Of a stretch of DNA of 38,462 nucleotides, positions 6,902 to 17,001 are shown in pieces (the stretch's first letter is position 1; every line of letters begins with the position of its first letter). The stretch comes from an uncultured bacterium (GTDB taxonomy: Bacteria > Cyanobacteriota > Vampirovibrionia > Gastranaerophilales > Gastranaerophilaceae). The translations under genes were made by a program, and so were the position numbers. The notes below the pieces were generated by a model. It saw only the letters and a program-made list of their open reading frames with translations. It did no database searches and had not been told where the DNA came from. Location: assembly GCA_949300515.1 (NCBI GenBank), contig CASGEP010000016.1, positions 1-38,462 on the forward strand, written 5' to 3'.

Positions 6902-7447
6902 ATGAATTTAGCGGATATTATATTTCTTGCTTTTGCACTCTCGGTTGATGCTATGGCGGTGTCTTTTTCCTACGGCATTTTGTGTGGGGAAAACAAGAAT
7001 AAAAATGCGCTGTTGATAGCACTGTTTACGGGCTCTTTTCAGTTTTTAATGCCCGTTGCGGGTTATTACTTTGCAAATTTAGTTTACGGCATTCTTAAAC
7101 CTTTCGGCTCGTTTATTGCCTGTGCGATATTTTTAATACTCGGTCTGAAATTTCTCTACGATGCGATATTTGCAAAAGACAGGGATGAAATTTCCTGCTG
7201 CCTCACTGTCGGCTGTCTTTTAACTCTTGCTTTTGCAACGAGTATTGATGCTCTTGCCGCAGGGGTGAATATCAGATTTCTGGATGTAAGTATTTTTTAT
7301 TCCTCTCTCATAATAGGTTTTGTTACATTTTTCGATGCGTTTTTGGGCTTTTATTTGGGAAATTTATTTAAAAAGTTCCCCTCAAAAATTCTTCAAATAT
7401 TCTCGGGCATTGTACTGCTCCTGCTTGCACTCAAGTCTGTAATTTAA
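6902..7447 (+). CDS. mntP: MntP-type manganese efflux pump
   Basis: A membrane protein of 181 residues, the usual MntP length, with six hydrophobic segments. It has two related half-repeats with the conserved acidic motifs ALSVDAMAVS (helix 1) and ATSIDALAAG (helix 4), which hold the Asp residues needed for Mn2+ transport in the family. It exports excess manganese from the cytoplasm. The gene starts 9 bases after the preceding stop without a ribosome-binding sequence. An extended -10-like element, TGGTAAAAT (6887-6895), sits just before the ATG. The yybP-ykoY manganese riboswitch often found upstream of this family has no room here. Confidence 0.88.
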   Translation: MNLADIIFLAFALSVDAMAVSFSYGILCGENKNKNALLIALFTGSFQFLMPVAGYYFANLVYGILKPFGSFIACAIFLILGLKFLYDAIFAKDRDEISCCLTVGCLLTLAFATSIDALAAGVNIRFLDVSIFYSSLIIGFVTFFDAFLGFYLGNLFKKFPSKILQIFSGIVLLLLALKSVI

Positions 7448-7480
7448 CTTTGTATTTTGCAATATTAAATTATTAATTTT

Positions 7481-7509
7481 TTGTTTATTTTTTAGAGTGC
7501 ATGTAAATA
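7481..7509 (+). promoter_or_regulatory. Candidate sigma-70 promoter of dnaK
   Basis: TTGTTT (7481-7486) and TAAATA (7504-7509) are separated by 17 bases, and the ATG follows 46 bases later. A CIRCE operator for HrcA was looked for and not found: only one GAGTGC half is present at 7495-7500, without its inverted partner. Confidence 0.45.
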
Positions 7510-7525
7510 TGGTGATAAATTATAG

Positions 7526-9403
<1,878 letters not shown>

Positions 9404-9423
9404 TCAATGCTTTATAAACACTT

Positions 9424-9452
9424 AAACGGCGGATATATTCCGCCGTTTTTTT
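9424..9452 (+). terminator. Rho-independent terminator of dnaK
   Basis: AAACGGCGGA (9424-9433) pairs perfectly with TCCGCCGTTT (9439-9448) around a 5-base loop, with a T-run to 9452. It lies 20 bases after the dnaK stop. Confidence 0.9.
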
Positions 9453-9567
9453 ATAAATTGAGTAATTCGGGTAATTTATTTTTTTGAGGCAATAAACTAT
9501 AATCATCTTACAGGCTTATTTTTAAAAGTTTTTTGATCTTTCTCTAAAATGTAGAAAGGTTATAAAA

Positions 9568-10239
9568 ATGACAAAATCAAAAAAAGTAGTTTATTTCAAC
9601 CCCTCATCAGCCGTAAAGGTTAACGGTCAGGACAAAGCAGGTATTAATATTACAAACACCGGTACAAGTGCCTACTATAATATGGATGCCGATGAGAAAA
9701 AGGCGTACGACTATGCCTCGGAGCAGTTTGCATTAAATCTGCCCAAGGTTAATGTCTTTGATGCCGATACTCAAAAGCGCCTTGACAGTCAGGTGCAGTC
9801 TTACATTGACAACGGTGTAGATGATATTAATGACATTTATATACCCATTATAAATGAGCTGCAAAACGACGTTGCAGCACGCTTTGGCAACTTTGACAAT
9901 TCGATATTTTTGGATAATCTCTCTGAAATTGAGGACTCAAGAGCAAACGCGATTTCTGATTTTTCACAGGATGTCCAGACGTACAGGCAAGAACTGACAG
10001 AAGATGAAATTGCAAAAAGATTTGAGTATTTGGATTATTTAAACAATTACCGTCAGCAGGTGCTTTCAAATATGTTAAACATGCTTGGTGCAAGCCAAAA
10101 CCTGTCAGATCTTTCAAATTCTTACTACTCAAATCTTAATAATATTTACGCTCAACAGCAAGACTACAATCCTCTTGACAATCTGTCCGATATTGTCGGT
10201 GCGGCGGGCAATGCGGCGCGGCTCGGCTTAATGTTGTAG
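9568..10239 (+). CDS. Hypothetical protein resembling phage virion structural proteins
   Basis: A protein of 223 residues, mostly predicted helix, with no signal peptide. The middle (about 70-185) has a pattern I associate with small structural proteins of tailed phages: RFGNFDNSIFLDNLSEIEDS, a run of helical heptads, then RFEYLDYLNNYRQQVLSNML. The end is Gly/Ala-rich (DIVGAAGNAARLGLML). No other phage gene surrounds it, and it has its own terminator, so it would be either a domesticated remnant or an unrelated family of similar composition. AGAAAGG sits 11 bases before the ATG. A TATAAT at 9498-9503 may be its -10. Function unknown. Confidence 0.6.
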   Translation: MTKSKKVVYFNPSSAVKVNGQDKAGINITNTGTSAYYNMDADEKKAYDYASEQFALNLPKVNVFDADTQKRLDSQVQSYIDNGVDDINDIYIPIINELQNDVAARFGNFDNSIFLDNLSEIEDSRANAISDFSQDVQTYRQELTEDEIAKRFEYLDYLNNYRQQVLSNMLNMLGASQNLSDLSNSYYSNLNNIYAQQQDYNPLDNLSDIVGAAGNAARLGLML

Positions 10240-10262
10240 AAAAACTCTTTGTTAAGTTTTCG

Positions 10263-10293
10263 GCGGAAATATTTTTTATATTTCCGCTTTTTT
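10263..10293 (+). terminator. Rho-independent terminator after the virion-like gene
   Basis: GCGGAAATAT (10263-10272) pairs perfectly with ATATTTCCGC (10278-10287) around a five-T loop and is followed by six T residues. It separates the orphan gene from the flavoprotein operon that starts 46 bases later. Confidence 0.88.
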
Positions 10294-10338
10294 ATTTGTG
10301 TTGTATTATATAATAAAGAGAATAAAATGGAGGATAAA

Positions 10339-11199
10339 GTGGGATATAAAATTTTATACAAAAAAGAGCTTTGTCAAAATCAGTATGAAATAAGAATTAA
10401 GGCACCTTTTATAACTAAAAACGCTCAGGCGGGACAGTTTATTATTTTACGCGTAGATAAAAACTCGGAAAGAATACCTCTTACAATTGCCGACTATAAC
10501 AGGGATACACAGGAGCTTACAATTGTTTACATGGCTGTTGGCTACACCACAAAAAAACTTTCAAAACTCGGTGTCGGCGATGAAATAGAAGATATAGTAG
10601 GTCCGCTTGGCATGCCGACCCACATTGAAAAATACGGCACGGTTGTTTGTCTTGCAGGCGGCTACGGTGCTGCACCGTGCTACCTTATTGCAAAAGCATT
10701 TAAAGATGCGGGAAATAAGGTATATATGATTATGGGTGCAAGAAACAAAGATTTAATTTTCTGGCAGGATAAAATGAAAAATGCCTGCAGTGAGCTTTAT
10801 ATTACGACTGACGATGGTTCTCTTGGTACAAAAGGTTTTGTTACCGGCGTTTTGAGCGACATTATTGCAAGGGAAAAAGTTGATTATGCAATTGCTGTTG
10901 GTCCTATGCCCATGATGAAAGCCGTTGCTGATTTAACCCGCGACAAAGGGATAAAAACAGAGGCTTCTATGAACCCTATTATGGTTGACGGCACAGGCAT
11001 GTGCGGCGCATGCAGAGTCACTGTCGGCGGCGAAGTGAAATTTGCCTGTGTTGACGGACCGGACTTTGATGCCCATAAAATCGACTTTGACGAGGTGATT
11101 AATCGCACAAGAATATATAAGGAACAGGAGAAACGCTGTGACGAAACGAATTGCAACATGGTAAAACAAGCACTTGAATTGGAAAAGAGTATAAAATAG
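10339..11199 (+). CDS. NfnA/SudB-type FAD/NAD(P)-binding iron-sulfur oxidoreductase subunit
   Basis: A protein of 286 residues of the dihydroorotate-dehydrogenase electron-transfer-subunit family, closest in style to the small subunit of NADH-dependent ferredoxin:NADP+ oxidoreductase (NfnA) and sulfide dehydrogenase beta. The FAD domain has RIPLTIADYN, the nucleotide domain has CLAGGYGAAPCYLIAKAF, and a C-terminal [2Fe-2S] region holds Cys222, Cys225 and Cys237 (GMCGACRVTVGG, KFACVDGPDF). It would shuttle electrons between ferredoxin and NAD(P)H. The usual large partner (GltA/NfnB) is not next to it. I chose the GTG at 10339 because TGGAGG lies five bases upstream; the in-frame ATG at 10327 overlaps that ribosome site and adds four residues. 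An upstream frame extension to 10249 runs through the terminator and is not coding. Confidence 0.85.
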   Translation: MGYKILYKKELCQNQYEIRIKAPFITKNAQAGQFIILRVDKNSERIPLTIADYNRDTQELTIVYMAVGYTTKKLSKLGVGDEIEDIVGPLGMPTHIEKYGTVVCLAGGYGAAPCYLIAKAFKDAGNKVYMIMGARNKDLIFWQDKMKNACSELYITTDDGSLGTKGFVTGVLSDIIAREKVDYAIAVGPMPMMKAVADLTRDKGIKTEASMNPIMVDGTGMCGACRVTVGGEVKFACVDGPDFDAHKIDFDEVINRTRIYKEQEKRCDETNCNMVKQALELEKSIK

Positions 11200-11212
11200 A
11201 AAAGAGGATTAA

Positions 11213-11383
11213 ATGGCAACAATTCCTATTTGCCCGCTGATGTCTGCAGGAAACCAACACACGGTCGTTTGTTCGCAAGAACGCTGTGCATGGTATATGA
11301 ACGGCTCAAAAACCTGTGCACTTTATGTAATGGCGCACAAATCCATAATGGAGATTAAGGCAAAACAGGCGGAGAAAAAATAA
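11213..11383 (+). CDS. Small cysteine-rich protein, 56 residues
   Basis: A complete short gene, ATG to TAA, placed 13 bases after the flavoprotein stop and two bases before the dehydratase start. AGAGG lies six bases upstream of the ATG. The product has four cysteines arranged as [15 protein letters not shown] and TCALYVMA, which looks like a small metal-binding (zinc or iron-sulfur) knuckle, followed by a basic helix ([13 protein letters not shown]). No family name is known to me. Its position inside a tight operon between two Fe-S proteins suggests a link to cluster or redox chemistry, but that is inference. Confidence 0.75.
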   Translation: MATIPICPLMSAGNQHTVVCSQERCAWYMNGSKTCALYVMAHKSIMEIKAKQAEKK

Positions 11384-11385
11384 AT

Positions 11386-12651
11386 ATGTCAAGACCGATG
11401 ACTATCACCGAAAAAATCTTTGCGGCTCACTGCGGCAAGGATTTTGTGCAAGCGGGCGAATTAATCAGTGCAAAGGTTGATATTACTCTTGCAAATGATA
11501 TTACAGGTCCGATTGCAATTTCCGAGTTCAAAAAAATCGGGGTAAAAAACGTTTTTGACCCTTCAAGAGTTGTTCTTGTGCCCGATCACTTTGTCCCGAA
11601 TAAAGACATTAAGTCCGCAGGGCAGGCAAAAATAGTACGCGATTTTGCACGTGAGCAAAAACTTGTCAATTACTTTGAAGTCGGCAGAATGGGCATTGAG
11701 CACGCACTTTTGCCCGATAAGGGGATAGTCACGGCGGGAGATTTAATTATAGGCGCAGATTCGCACACCTGCACATACGGTGCTCTGGGCGCTTTTTCAA
11801 CCGGTGTCGGCTCAACTGATTTAGGCTGTACAATGGCATCGGGTGAAACCTGGTTTAAGGTACCCTCAGCCATAAAGGTTGAATTTTTCGGAAAGTTAAA
11901 TAAATGGGTAAGCGCAAAAGACTTGATTTTGCACCTTATCGGCGACATAGGGGTAGACGGCGCACTTTATAAAACACTTGAAATAGGCGGAGAAGTTATT
12001 GAAAATATGCCTATGGACGGCAGGTTTACAATCTGCAATATGGCAATTGAAGCGGGGGCAAAAAACGGAATAATTGTACCCGATGAAATTACGCGCGAAT
12101 TTTTAAAAGGCAGAAGCATAAGAGAGCCTAAATTTTATACGAGTGATGAAGGTGCAAGCTATGAGCGCGTTTTAAGGTATGATGTATCAGAAATTGAGCC
12201 GACGGTTGCAAAACCTCACCTGCCTGAAAATACCTGCCCCATCTCAAAAATCGGCGATATAAAGATAGATCAGGCGGTTATAGGCAGCTGTACAAACGGA
12301 AGATTGTCTGACCTTGAAGTTGCGGCAAAAGTATTGACGGGCAGAAAGGTTAATCCCGATGTGCGTTTAATTGTTTTTCCGGGGACACAGGAAATATATC
12401 TTGAAGCTGTTAAAAAAGGTTACATTCAAACTATAATTGAAGCCGGCGGTGCGGTTTCTACTCCGACCTGCGGGCCGTGTCTTGGCGGTCACTGCGGAAT
12501 TTTGGCACAGGGCGAAAGGGCGATTTCAACCACTAATCGAAATTTTGTCGGCAGAATGGGGCACCCTGAAAGCGAAGTTTACCTTGCTTCTCCTGCCGTC
12601 GCTGCAGCGAGCGCCGTTACGGGCAAAATTTCATCTCCGGAGGAGTTGTAG
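11386..12651 (+). CDS. leuC: LeuC-family aconitase-type dehydratase, large subunit (copy 1)
   Basis: A protein of 421 residues, the length of the bacterial/archaeal LeuC2-HacA type. It begins [21 protein letters not shown] and carries the substrate motif [15 protein letters not shown] and the [4Fe-4S] ligands Cys302 (GSCTNGR), Cys362 and Cys365 ([11 protein letters not shown]). With a small subunit (LeuD) it would isomerise 2-isopropylmalate to 3-isopropylmalate in leucine synthesis, or a related substrate such as citramalate or homocitrate. No leuD is in the window. It is co-transcribed with the flavoprotein and Cys protein upstream and a nitrilase directly downstream (stop and next ATG touch). 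Which substrate it uses cannot be told from sequence. A second copy lies at 17944-19185. Confidence 0.9.
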   Translation: MSRPMTITEKIFAAHCGKDFVQAGELISAKVDITLANDITGPIAISEFKKIGVKNVFDPSRVVLVPDHFVPNKDIKSAGQAKIVRDFAREQKLVNYFEVGRMGIEHALLPDKGIVTAGDLIIGADSHTCTYGALGAFSTGVGSTDLGCTMASGETWFKVPSAIKVEFFGKLNKWVSAKDLILHLIGDIGVDGALYKTLEIGGEVIENMPMDGRFTICNMAIEAGAKNGIIVPDEITREFLKGRSIREPKFYTSDEGASYERVLRYDVSEIEPTVAKPHLPENTCPISKIGDIKIDQAVIGSCTNGRLSDLEVAAKVLTGRKVNPDVRLIVFPGTQEIYLEAVKKGYIQTIIEAGGAVSTPTCGPCLGGHCGILAQGERAISTTNRNFVGRMGHPESEVYLASPAVAAASAVTGKISSPEEL

Positions 12652-13485
12652 ATGATTAAAAATATTTTGGCGCTTCAAATCCCCTCTGTTATTGCAAATA
12701 TAGATGAAAACTTTCGTGCTCTTGAGTTATATTTAGAGGAAATTTTTAAAAGCAATAATATTAAGCCCGATTTCTTATTTTTGCCCGAGGTCTGGAGTGT
12801 CGGCTGGTATCCCGAATGCTTTATCCGATGCTGCGATGAGGGTAAAACGGTTGATTTTTTGTCAAAGCTTGCAAAAAAATACAATGTTAATATTTTTGGC
12901 GGCTCTTTTATAAGAAAAACAAATGATGGCTGCAAAAATTCCATGCCCGTAATTACAAAAAGCGGCTCGCTTGTCGGCTTTTACGATAAAATACATCTCT
13001 ACACGCCTGACGGCGAGGGTGTTTTATCTGCAGGACTTAACCCATGCGTATTTGAAATAGAGGGTGTTCGCTTCGGCGTTTCAATATGCTACGACATTCG
13101 CTTCTCCGAGTTATTTAGAAGTTATATAAACCTTAAAAAACCTGTTGATATGCTTGTCAATCTTTCCGCATGGCCTATGACACGCGCACTTCAATATTCC
13201 CAAATGGCTGCTTCAAGAGCAATTGAGAACCAGTGTTATTTTCTTGCTCTTTCCCAGTGCGGAAAAATTACAGGCAATGTATACAACTCGGGTCAATCCT
13301 GCGTATACGATTCTATGGGAAATTTATTGAGTTCACTTGACGAAAATAAAGGATTTATGTATTTTCAAATTGATACAGATAATGTTTCAAATACAAGAGA
13401 AACTTATCCAAACCTCAATAATCGCCATGTTTTTGACTTTGGTTTTACTGTTAAAGAATTCTGCTGCGAGGAAATTAAATGTTGA
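12652..13485 (+). CDS. Carbon-nitrogen hydrolase (nitrilase/omega-amidase-like), copy 1
   Basis: A cytoplasmic enzyme of 277 residues with the complete nitrilase-superfamily triad: Glu46 (FLPEVW), Lys113 (YDKIHLY) and Cys146 (VSICYDIRF). The IRFSE-type sequence after the Cys fits the omega-amidase/NIT2 branch, which hydrolyses alpha-keto acid amides. The exact amide is not determinable. The ATG directly follows the dehydratase stop, with CCGGAGGAG upstream inside that gene, so the two are translationally coupled. It overlaps the next gene by seven bases. It shares its whole fold with the protein at 20629-21444 but is only moderately similar by eye, so the two are not a recent duplication. Confidence 0.88.
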   Translation: MIKNILALQIPSVIANIDENFRALELYLEEIFKSNNIKPDFLFLPEVWSVGWYPECFIRCCDEGKTVDFLSKLAKKYNVNIFGGSFIRKTNDGCKNSMPVITKSGSLVGFYDKIHLYTPDGEGVLSAGLNPCVFEIEGVRFGVSICYDIRFSELFRSYINLKKPVDMLVNLSAWPMTRALQYSQMAASRAIENQCYFLALSQCGKITGNVYNSGQSCVYDSMGNLLSSLDENKGFMYFQIDTDNVSNTRETYPNLNNRHVFDFGFTVKEFCCEEIKC

Positions 13486-14855
13486 GAAAAATTATACTCT
13501 ATTTATGTTTATTTTGCTTTTTTCCGCTGCAGACTCTCTGTGCGCCTTTTTCGTATGACTTTGCAAAGGTCATATCCGAGCAGGATCTGGACGGTGCATC
13601 AACCGTTTCAATATACGTAAAAGACTTAAAGACATCTAAAGTTTTATATTCCAAAAACGAAAATAAGCATTTAAATACTGCTTCGTCGCTAAAACTTTTT
13701 ACTTTTGCCTCCGCGCTTGATACGCTGGGCAAGGACTATAAATTTGAAACTGCGTTTTATACACACGGTGGTAATTTATATTTAAAACTCGGCGCCGACC
13801 CGCTTTTAAGCCGTTCGGATTTATACGAACTTGTTTCAAAGCTTAAAAAAAATGTAGATTTTAAAGACATAAAATATATTTATATCGATGATAAGATTAT
13901 TAGCGCAAACCCTTATCCCGACGGCTGGTGTATAGATGATTTCTGGCCTGCGATTGCGCCGATTGGTCCTTATATAATTGATAACAACAAAGTAAAAGTC
14001 AGACTGGTAATTTCTTCTGACAGAAAGTCAATAAACTTTGTTCAAAATGATAAATACAGATTTTCTTTCATAAATCAGCTGCAAATAAGTGATGAAGATG
14101 ATTTTGACCTTGTAAAAAACTATTCGTCCATGCAGAATATAATAACCCTCAAGGGAAAAATCTCGCAAGACAGCGATGTTATTATTCCTGTAAGCGATGC
14201 TAAATACTTTTTTATCTCGCGTCTTGAAAGTGCTTTTGGCAAGTATTCAATCCCATATACGGATAAATTCTACTTCAAGGAGCTTCCCGCAGGTGCAAAA
14301 AAAGTTGCCTGCGTTTATCACACTATAGAGGAGGTTTCAGAGCCTATTTTAAAATATTCCGATAACTTTTCGGCAGAGGTTTTATTCAGGGTGGCAGGTT
14401 CCGTATATGCAAAAAACAAGGGAATGAAGTCTGTAAACGGCATGAGCCTTGGCACCACCAAAAATGCCATTGAAATGTTTTATTCTTTTTATAAAAATGC
14501 AAATCTTGATATGCGATATATTAAAATTGTAGACGGCAGCGGAGTTTCAAGATATAATGCCGCAAGTACAAAGTGGCTCGTAGATGCACTTTTAATGCTT
14601 GATAAAAACAAGGACATAAGAGAGTATATGGAAGGCGCGGACGAGGGCACTCTAAAAAAACGTTTGCGTTATCTAAAAGGCGACCTGTGGGCAAAAACCG
14701 GAACACATCAGGGTTTAAGCTCGCTTGTAGGGGTGCTTAAGACAAGAAACAGAGATGATGTCGTTTTTGCTATCATTATTCAGTGTTTTACTAAGTCCTC
14801 AAAATCACTGAAAGCTTTTGAAGATGACATTGTAGACTGTATTTTTAATCTTTAA
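13479..14855 (+). CDS. dacB: D-alanyl-D-alanine carboxypeptidase/endopeptidase (PBP4, peptidase S13)
   Basis: A protein of 458 residues, close to the usual PBP4 length of about 470. Residues 1-21 are a signal peptide (LYLCLFCFFPLQTLCA), so it acts on peptidoglycan in the periplasm. The three penicillin-binding motifs are present: Ser69-x-x-Lys72 (ASSLKLFT), Ser294-Asp-Asn296 (YSDNFSAE) and Lys406-Thr-Gly408 (WAKTGTH). The family trims terminal D-Ala or cuts cross-links during wall remodelling. The ATG overlaps the nitrilase stop region by seven bases, indicating the same transcript. Its 3' end overlaps the convergent patatin gene by 11 bases, and no terminator is visible between them. Confidence 0.93.
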   Translation: MLRKIILYLCLFCFFPLQTLCAPFSYDFAKVISEQDLDGASTVSIYVKDLKTSKVLYSKNENKHLNTASSLKLFTFASALDTLGKDYKFETAFYTHGGNLYLKLGADPLLSRSDLYELVSKLKKNVDFKDIKYIYIDDKIISANPYPDGWCIDDFWPAIAPIGPYIIDNNKVKVRLVISSDRKSINFVQNDKYRFSFINQLQISDEDDFDLVKNYSSMQNIITLKGKISQDSDVIIPVSDAKYFFISRLESAFGKYSIPYTDKFYFKELPAGAKKVACVYHTIEEVSEPILKYSDNFSAEVLFRVAGSVYAKNKGMKSVNGMSLGTTKNAIEMFYSFYKNANLDMRYIKIVDGSGVSRYNAASTKWLVDALLMLDKNKDIREYMEGADEGTLKKRLRYLKGDLWAKTGTHQGLSSLVGVLKTRNRDDVVFAIIIQCFTKSSKSLKAFEDDIVDCIFNL

Positions 14856-16038
14856 TTTCTATTGTCTTTAAAGTTACTGTCTTTATTAACTCATTCATAT
14901 TTTTTTCAACAAGGTTTTTATTTAAAAGCTTCATATCGTTTATGAAGAAAAACGCCGTTTTTTGCTCTAAATTGTCGTCAAACTGCTTTTTAAACTCAAG
15001 CAGATTGTCATAAATATATAAATCAATGTATCTTTTATGCTCGCACAGGTGCGAAAACAGCTCGCAAAGTATCAAATAAGCATTTCTTATTTTATTTGCT
15101 TCAAATTCTTTTTTGAATTTGAGTAAAAACAGCTGAATTTGATAATAGTTATCAAAAAGTTTTTTGCGCTTTTGCGGCAAAACGTTTTTAAAATAGTCGG
15201 AAGTAATTTTATACCCTGTTTCAACAAGTTCCACTTTTTTGGACTCGCTCAGCATGAAATCCATTACGGATATGTTATCCGTGTCTATTTTAATATAGTC
15301 AAATTTATCTTTTTGCCCGTAAAGGTCTATAATGTAATCCGTGGCAAAACCTGAAATTGTATTGTAGACGGCATTTAAGTAGTCAAGCGCCGTATCTATA
15401 TTCCTTCTTCCCCTTGTATCTTCAAGCCTGAATTCTAAAATTCTCTCTTTTTTATTGCTTAGTGTTTTGCTCAGCCTCCACAGCGGCCAGCTTTTTGCCA
15501 AATCGCCGTCGACTATTAAATCCCCGCCTATGTCAAGCGGCTTAAACAGCCCCGGCATGCTGACAGATGCCCTTACCGCAAGCGCCACTTCGGCATCAGG
15601 GGTGCATTCCTTTGAAAACTCGTTGTATTTGTTGTTTGTCAGGTCTGTTGAATAGATAATAAGATCCTCTTTTAAATCTTTAAACCTGACATGGGGCATT
15701 TGACCCTTTTTATAAGCCTGTGCGTAAAATTTAGATTCGATTTTATCTCTTATCCACTCAAGAAGCAGTTCCCCTTTTGAAAGTGCAATTTGGCTTCCGA
15801 AATTAAAATTTATATCCTTAAAAAATTCGATATTTATTGATAAGAAAAAGTCTTCAATCTCGTTAATTTCAAAACCCACGGCGCATAATGCCGCAAATAC
15901 CGAGCCTATTGAGGAGCCTGCGTAACCGGTAATTTTGACGTTTGCTTCCATAAGCGCTTTGTATGCCCCGACATAGCTTATTCCTCTTATGCCGCCGCCG
16001 CCGAATATCACAAAATACTCATATGACTTATTTTTCAT
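14845..16038 (-). CDS. Patatin-like phospholipase
   Basis: A protein of 397 residues without a signal peptide. The patatin domain occupies about residues 8-205: the oxyanion-hole loop FGGGGIRGISYVGAYKAL, the nucleophile elbow GSSIG with Ser43, and the dyad Asp177 in VDGDLAKSWP. The DG(D) variant differs slightly from the usual DGG/DGA, but the Asp is kept. The C-terminal half (about 230-397) is a helix-rich extension unlike the core and of unknown role. Such enzymes cleave acyl esters of phospholipids and related lipids. It starts three bases after the motB stop, so it is the last gene of a motA-motB-patatin unit, an unusual link between lipid hydrolysis and a stator pair. Confidence 0.88.
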   Translation of the reverse strand: MKNKSYEYFVIFGGGGIRGISYVGAYKALMEANVKITGYAGSSIGSVFAALCAVGFEINEIEDFFLSINIEFFKDINFNFGSQIALSKGELLLEWIRDKIESKFYAQAYKKGQMPHVRFKDLKEDLIIYSTDLTNNKYNEFSKECTPDAEVALAVRASVSMPGLFKPLDIGGDLIVDGDLAKSWPLWRLSKTLSNKKERILEFRLEDTRGRRNIDTALDYLNAVYNTISGFATDYIIDLYGQKDKFDYIKIDTDNISVMDFMLSESKKVELVETGYKITSDYFKNVLPQKRKKLFDNYYQIQLFLLKFKKEFEANKIRNAYLILCELFSHLCEHKRYIDLYIYDNLLEFKKQFDDNLEQKTAFFFINDMKLLNKNLVEKNMNELIKTVTLKTIEIKD

Positions 16039-16041
16039 TAT

Positions 16042-17001
16042 CTACTCCAAAAAATCGGGTCTTTGCTGCATTTTGTCGATGTTTTCACTGTTTTCTATTT
16101 TTTCAATCCTTCTTGTTTCGTTTTTGTAAACCTGCTTAAAGTCTATTACGTTTTCAAGAAGTTTTTCATCATCTCCCGTAAGCTTTCTTACTGCTTCAGA
16201 CACTGTTGCATTTTGTCTGTTGCCAAGCTGGGAGAGTGTTTCAATGTTTTTCGAGTTGATATTTTTGTATTTATTTTTCAACACAACAATTTCAACGCGT
16301 CTGTTTTTCTGTTTATCCCTTTGTGAGTTACCTTTTACTACGGGCACGGTGTCGGCATAGCCTGCTGCGATAAATATTGAGGGGCTGAACTTGTAGTTGT
16401 TTATCAGGTGTCTTACTACGCTTGAGGCTCTTGCGCTTGATAGTTCCCAGTTTGAAGGGTAAATAGAATTACTTACGGGGTCAGAGTCCGTGTGTCCTTC
16501 GACCCTTATAATATGTATTGCAAATTTTTCTTTTATGAGCTTTGCAACTTCCCCCAGCGGGACAAGCGAATCGGGCGTTATTTCCGCCGAGCCGGACTTA
16601 AATGTTAAAGCGTTGTCAGAGAGTTTTATAACAAGTCCGCGGCTGTCTATCTGTGCTTCGACACCGTCAAGGTTCATATCGTTTATGGATTTTTCTATTT
16701 CTTCATATGAATCCTGCTCGTATCTCGGGCTTAAATATTCCAGCATAATCGGACTTGTTGCGCCGCTTGCGCCGTCAAAAATCGAACTTGAACTCTCAAG
16801 AATGCTTTCCTGCCCGTCAAACATATTTGACTGAAACGCCCTTTTAAGAGCATCTTCAAGCTTTGCAAAATCGCTTGCATCTACTTGTGACAGGGCATAG
16901 AGCACAACAAACGTAGCAAAAAGAAGCGTCATAAAATCTGCGTATGATACAAGCCAACGCTCAAGATTTTCATGGTCTTCGTGTTTTTTTCTCTTTGCCA
17001 T
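16042..17001 (-). CDS. motB: MotB-type stator protein with OmpA peptidoglycan-binding domain
   Basis: A protein of 319 residues. The short cytoplasmic N-terminus KKHEDHENLERWLVSYADF leads into one membrane helix with the proton-carrying Asp22 (SYADFMTLLFATFVVLY). A plug/linker region follows, then an OmpA-like domain with FKSGSAEITPDS, VEGHTDSDPV and NWELSSARASSVVRHL that grips peptidoglycan. A tail of about 80 charged residues follows the OmpA domain. With MotA it forms the proton-driven stator of the flagellar motor. Its ATG overlaps the motA stop by one base (TAATG). No other flagellar gene is seen, so a non-flagellar role in surface movement or transport cannot be ruled out. Confidence 0.92.
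   Translation of the reverse strand: MAKRKKHEDHENLERWLVSYADFMTLLFATFVVLYALSQVDASDFAKLEDALKRAFQSNMFDGQESILESSSSIFDGASGATSPIMLEYLSPRYEQDSYEEIEKSINDMNLDGVEAQIDSRGLVIKLSDNALTFKSGSAEITPDSLVPLGEVAKLIKEKFAIHIIRVEGHTDSDPVSNSIYPSNWELSSARASSVVRHLINNYKFSPSIFIAAGYADTVPVVKGNSQRDKQKNRRVEIVVLKNKYKNINSKNIETLSQLGNRQNATVSEAVRKLTGDDEKLLENVIDFKQVYKNETRRIEKIENSENIDKMQQRPDFLE

Noticed and set aside
7481-7520. CIRCE heat-shock operator upstream of dnaK
   Set aside because: Only a single GAGTGC half is present; the inverted TTAGCACTC partner at the required 9-base spacing is absent.
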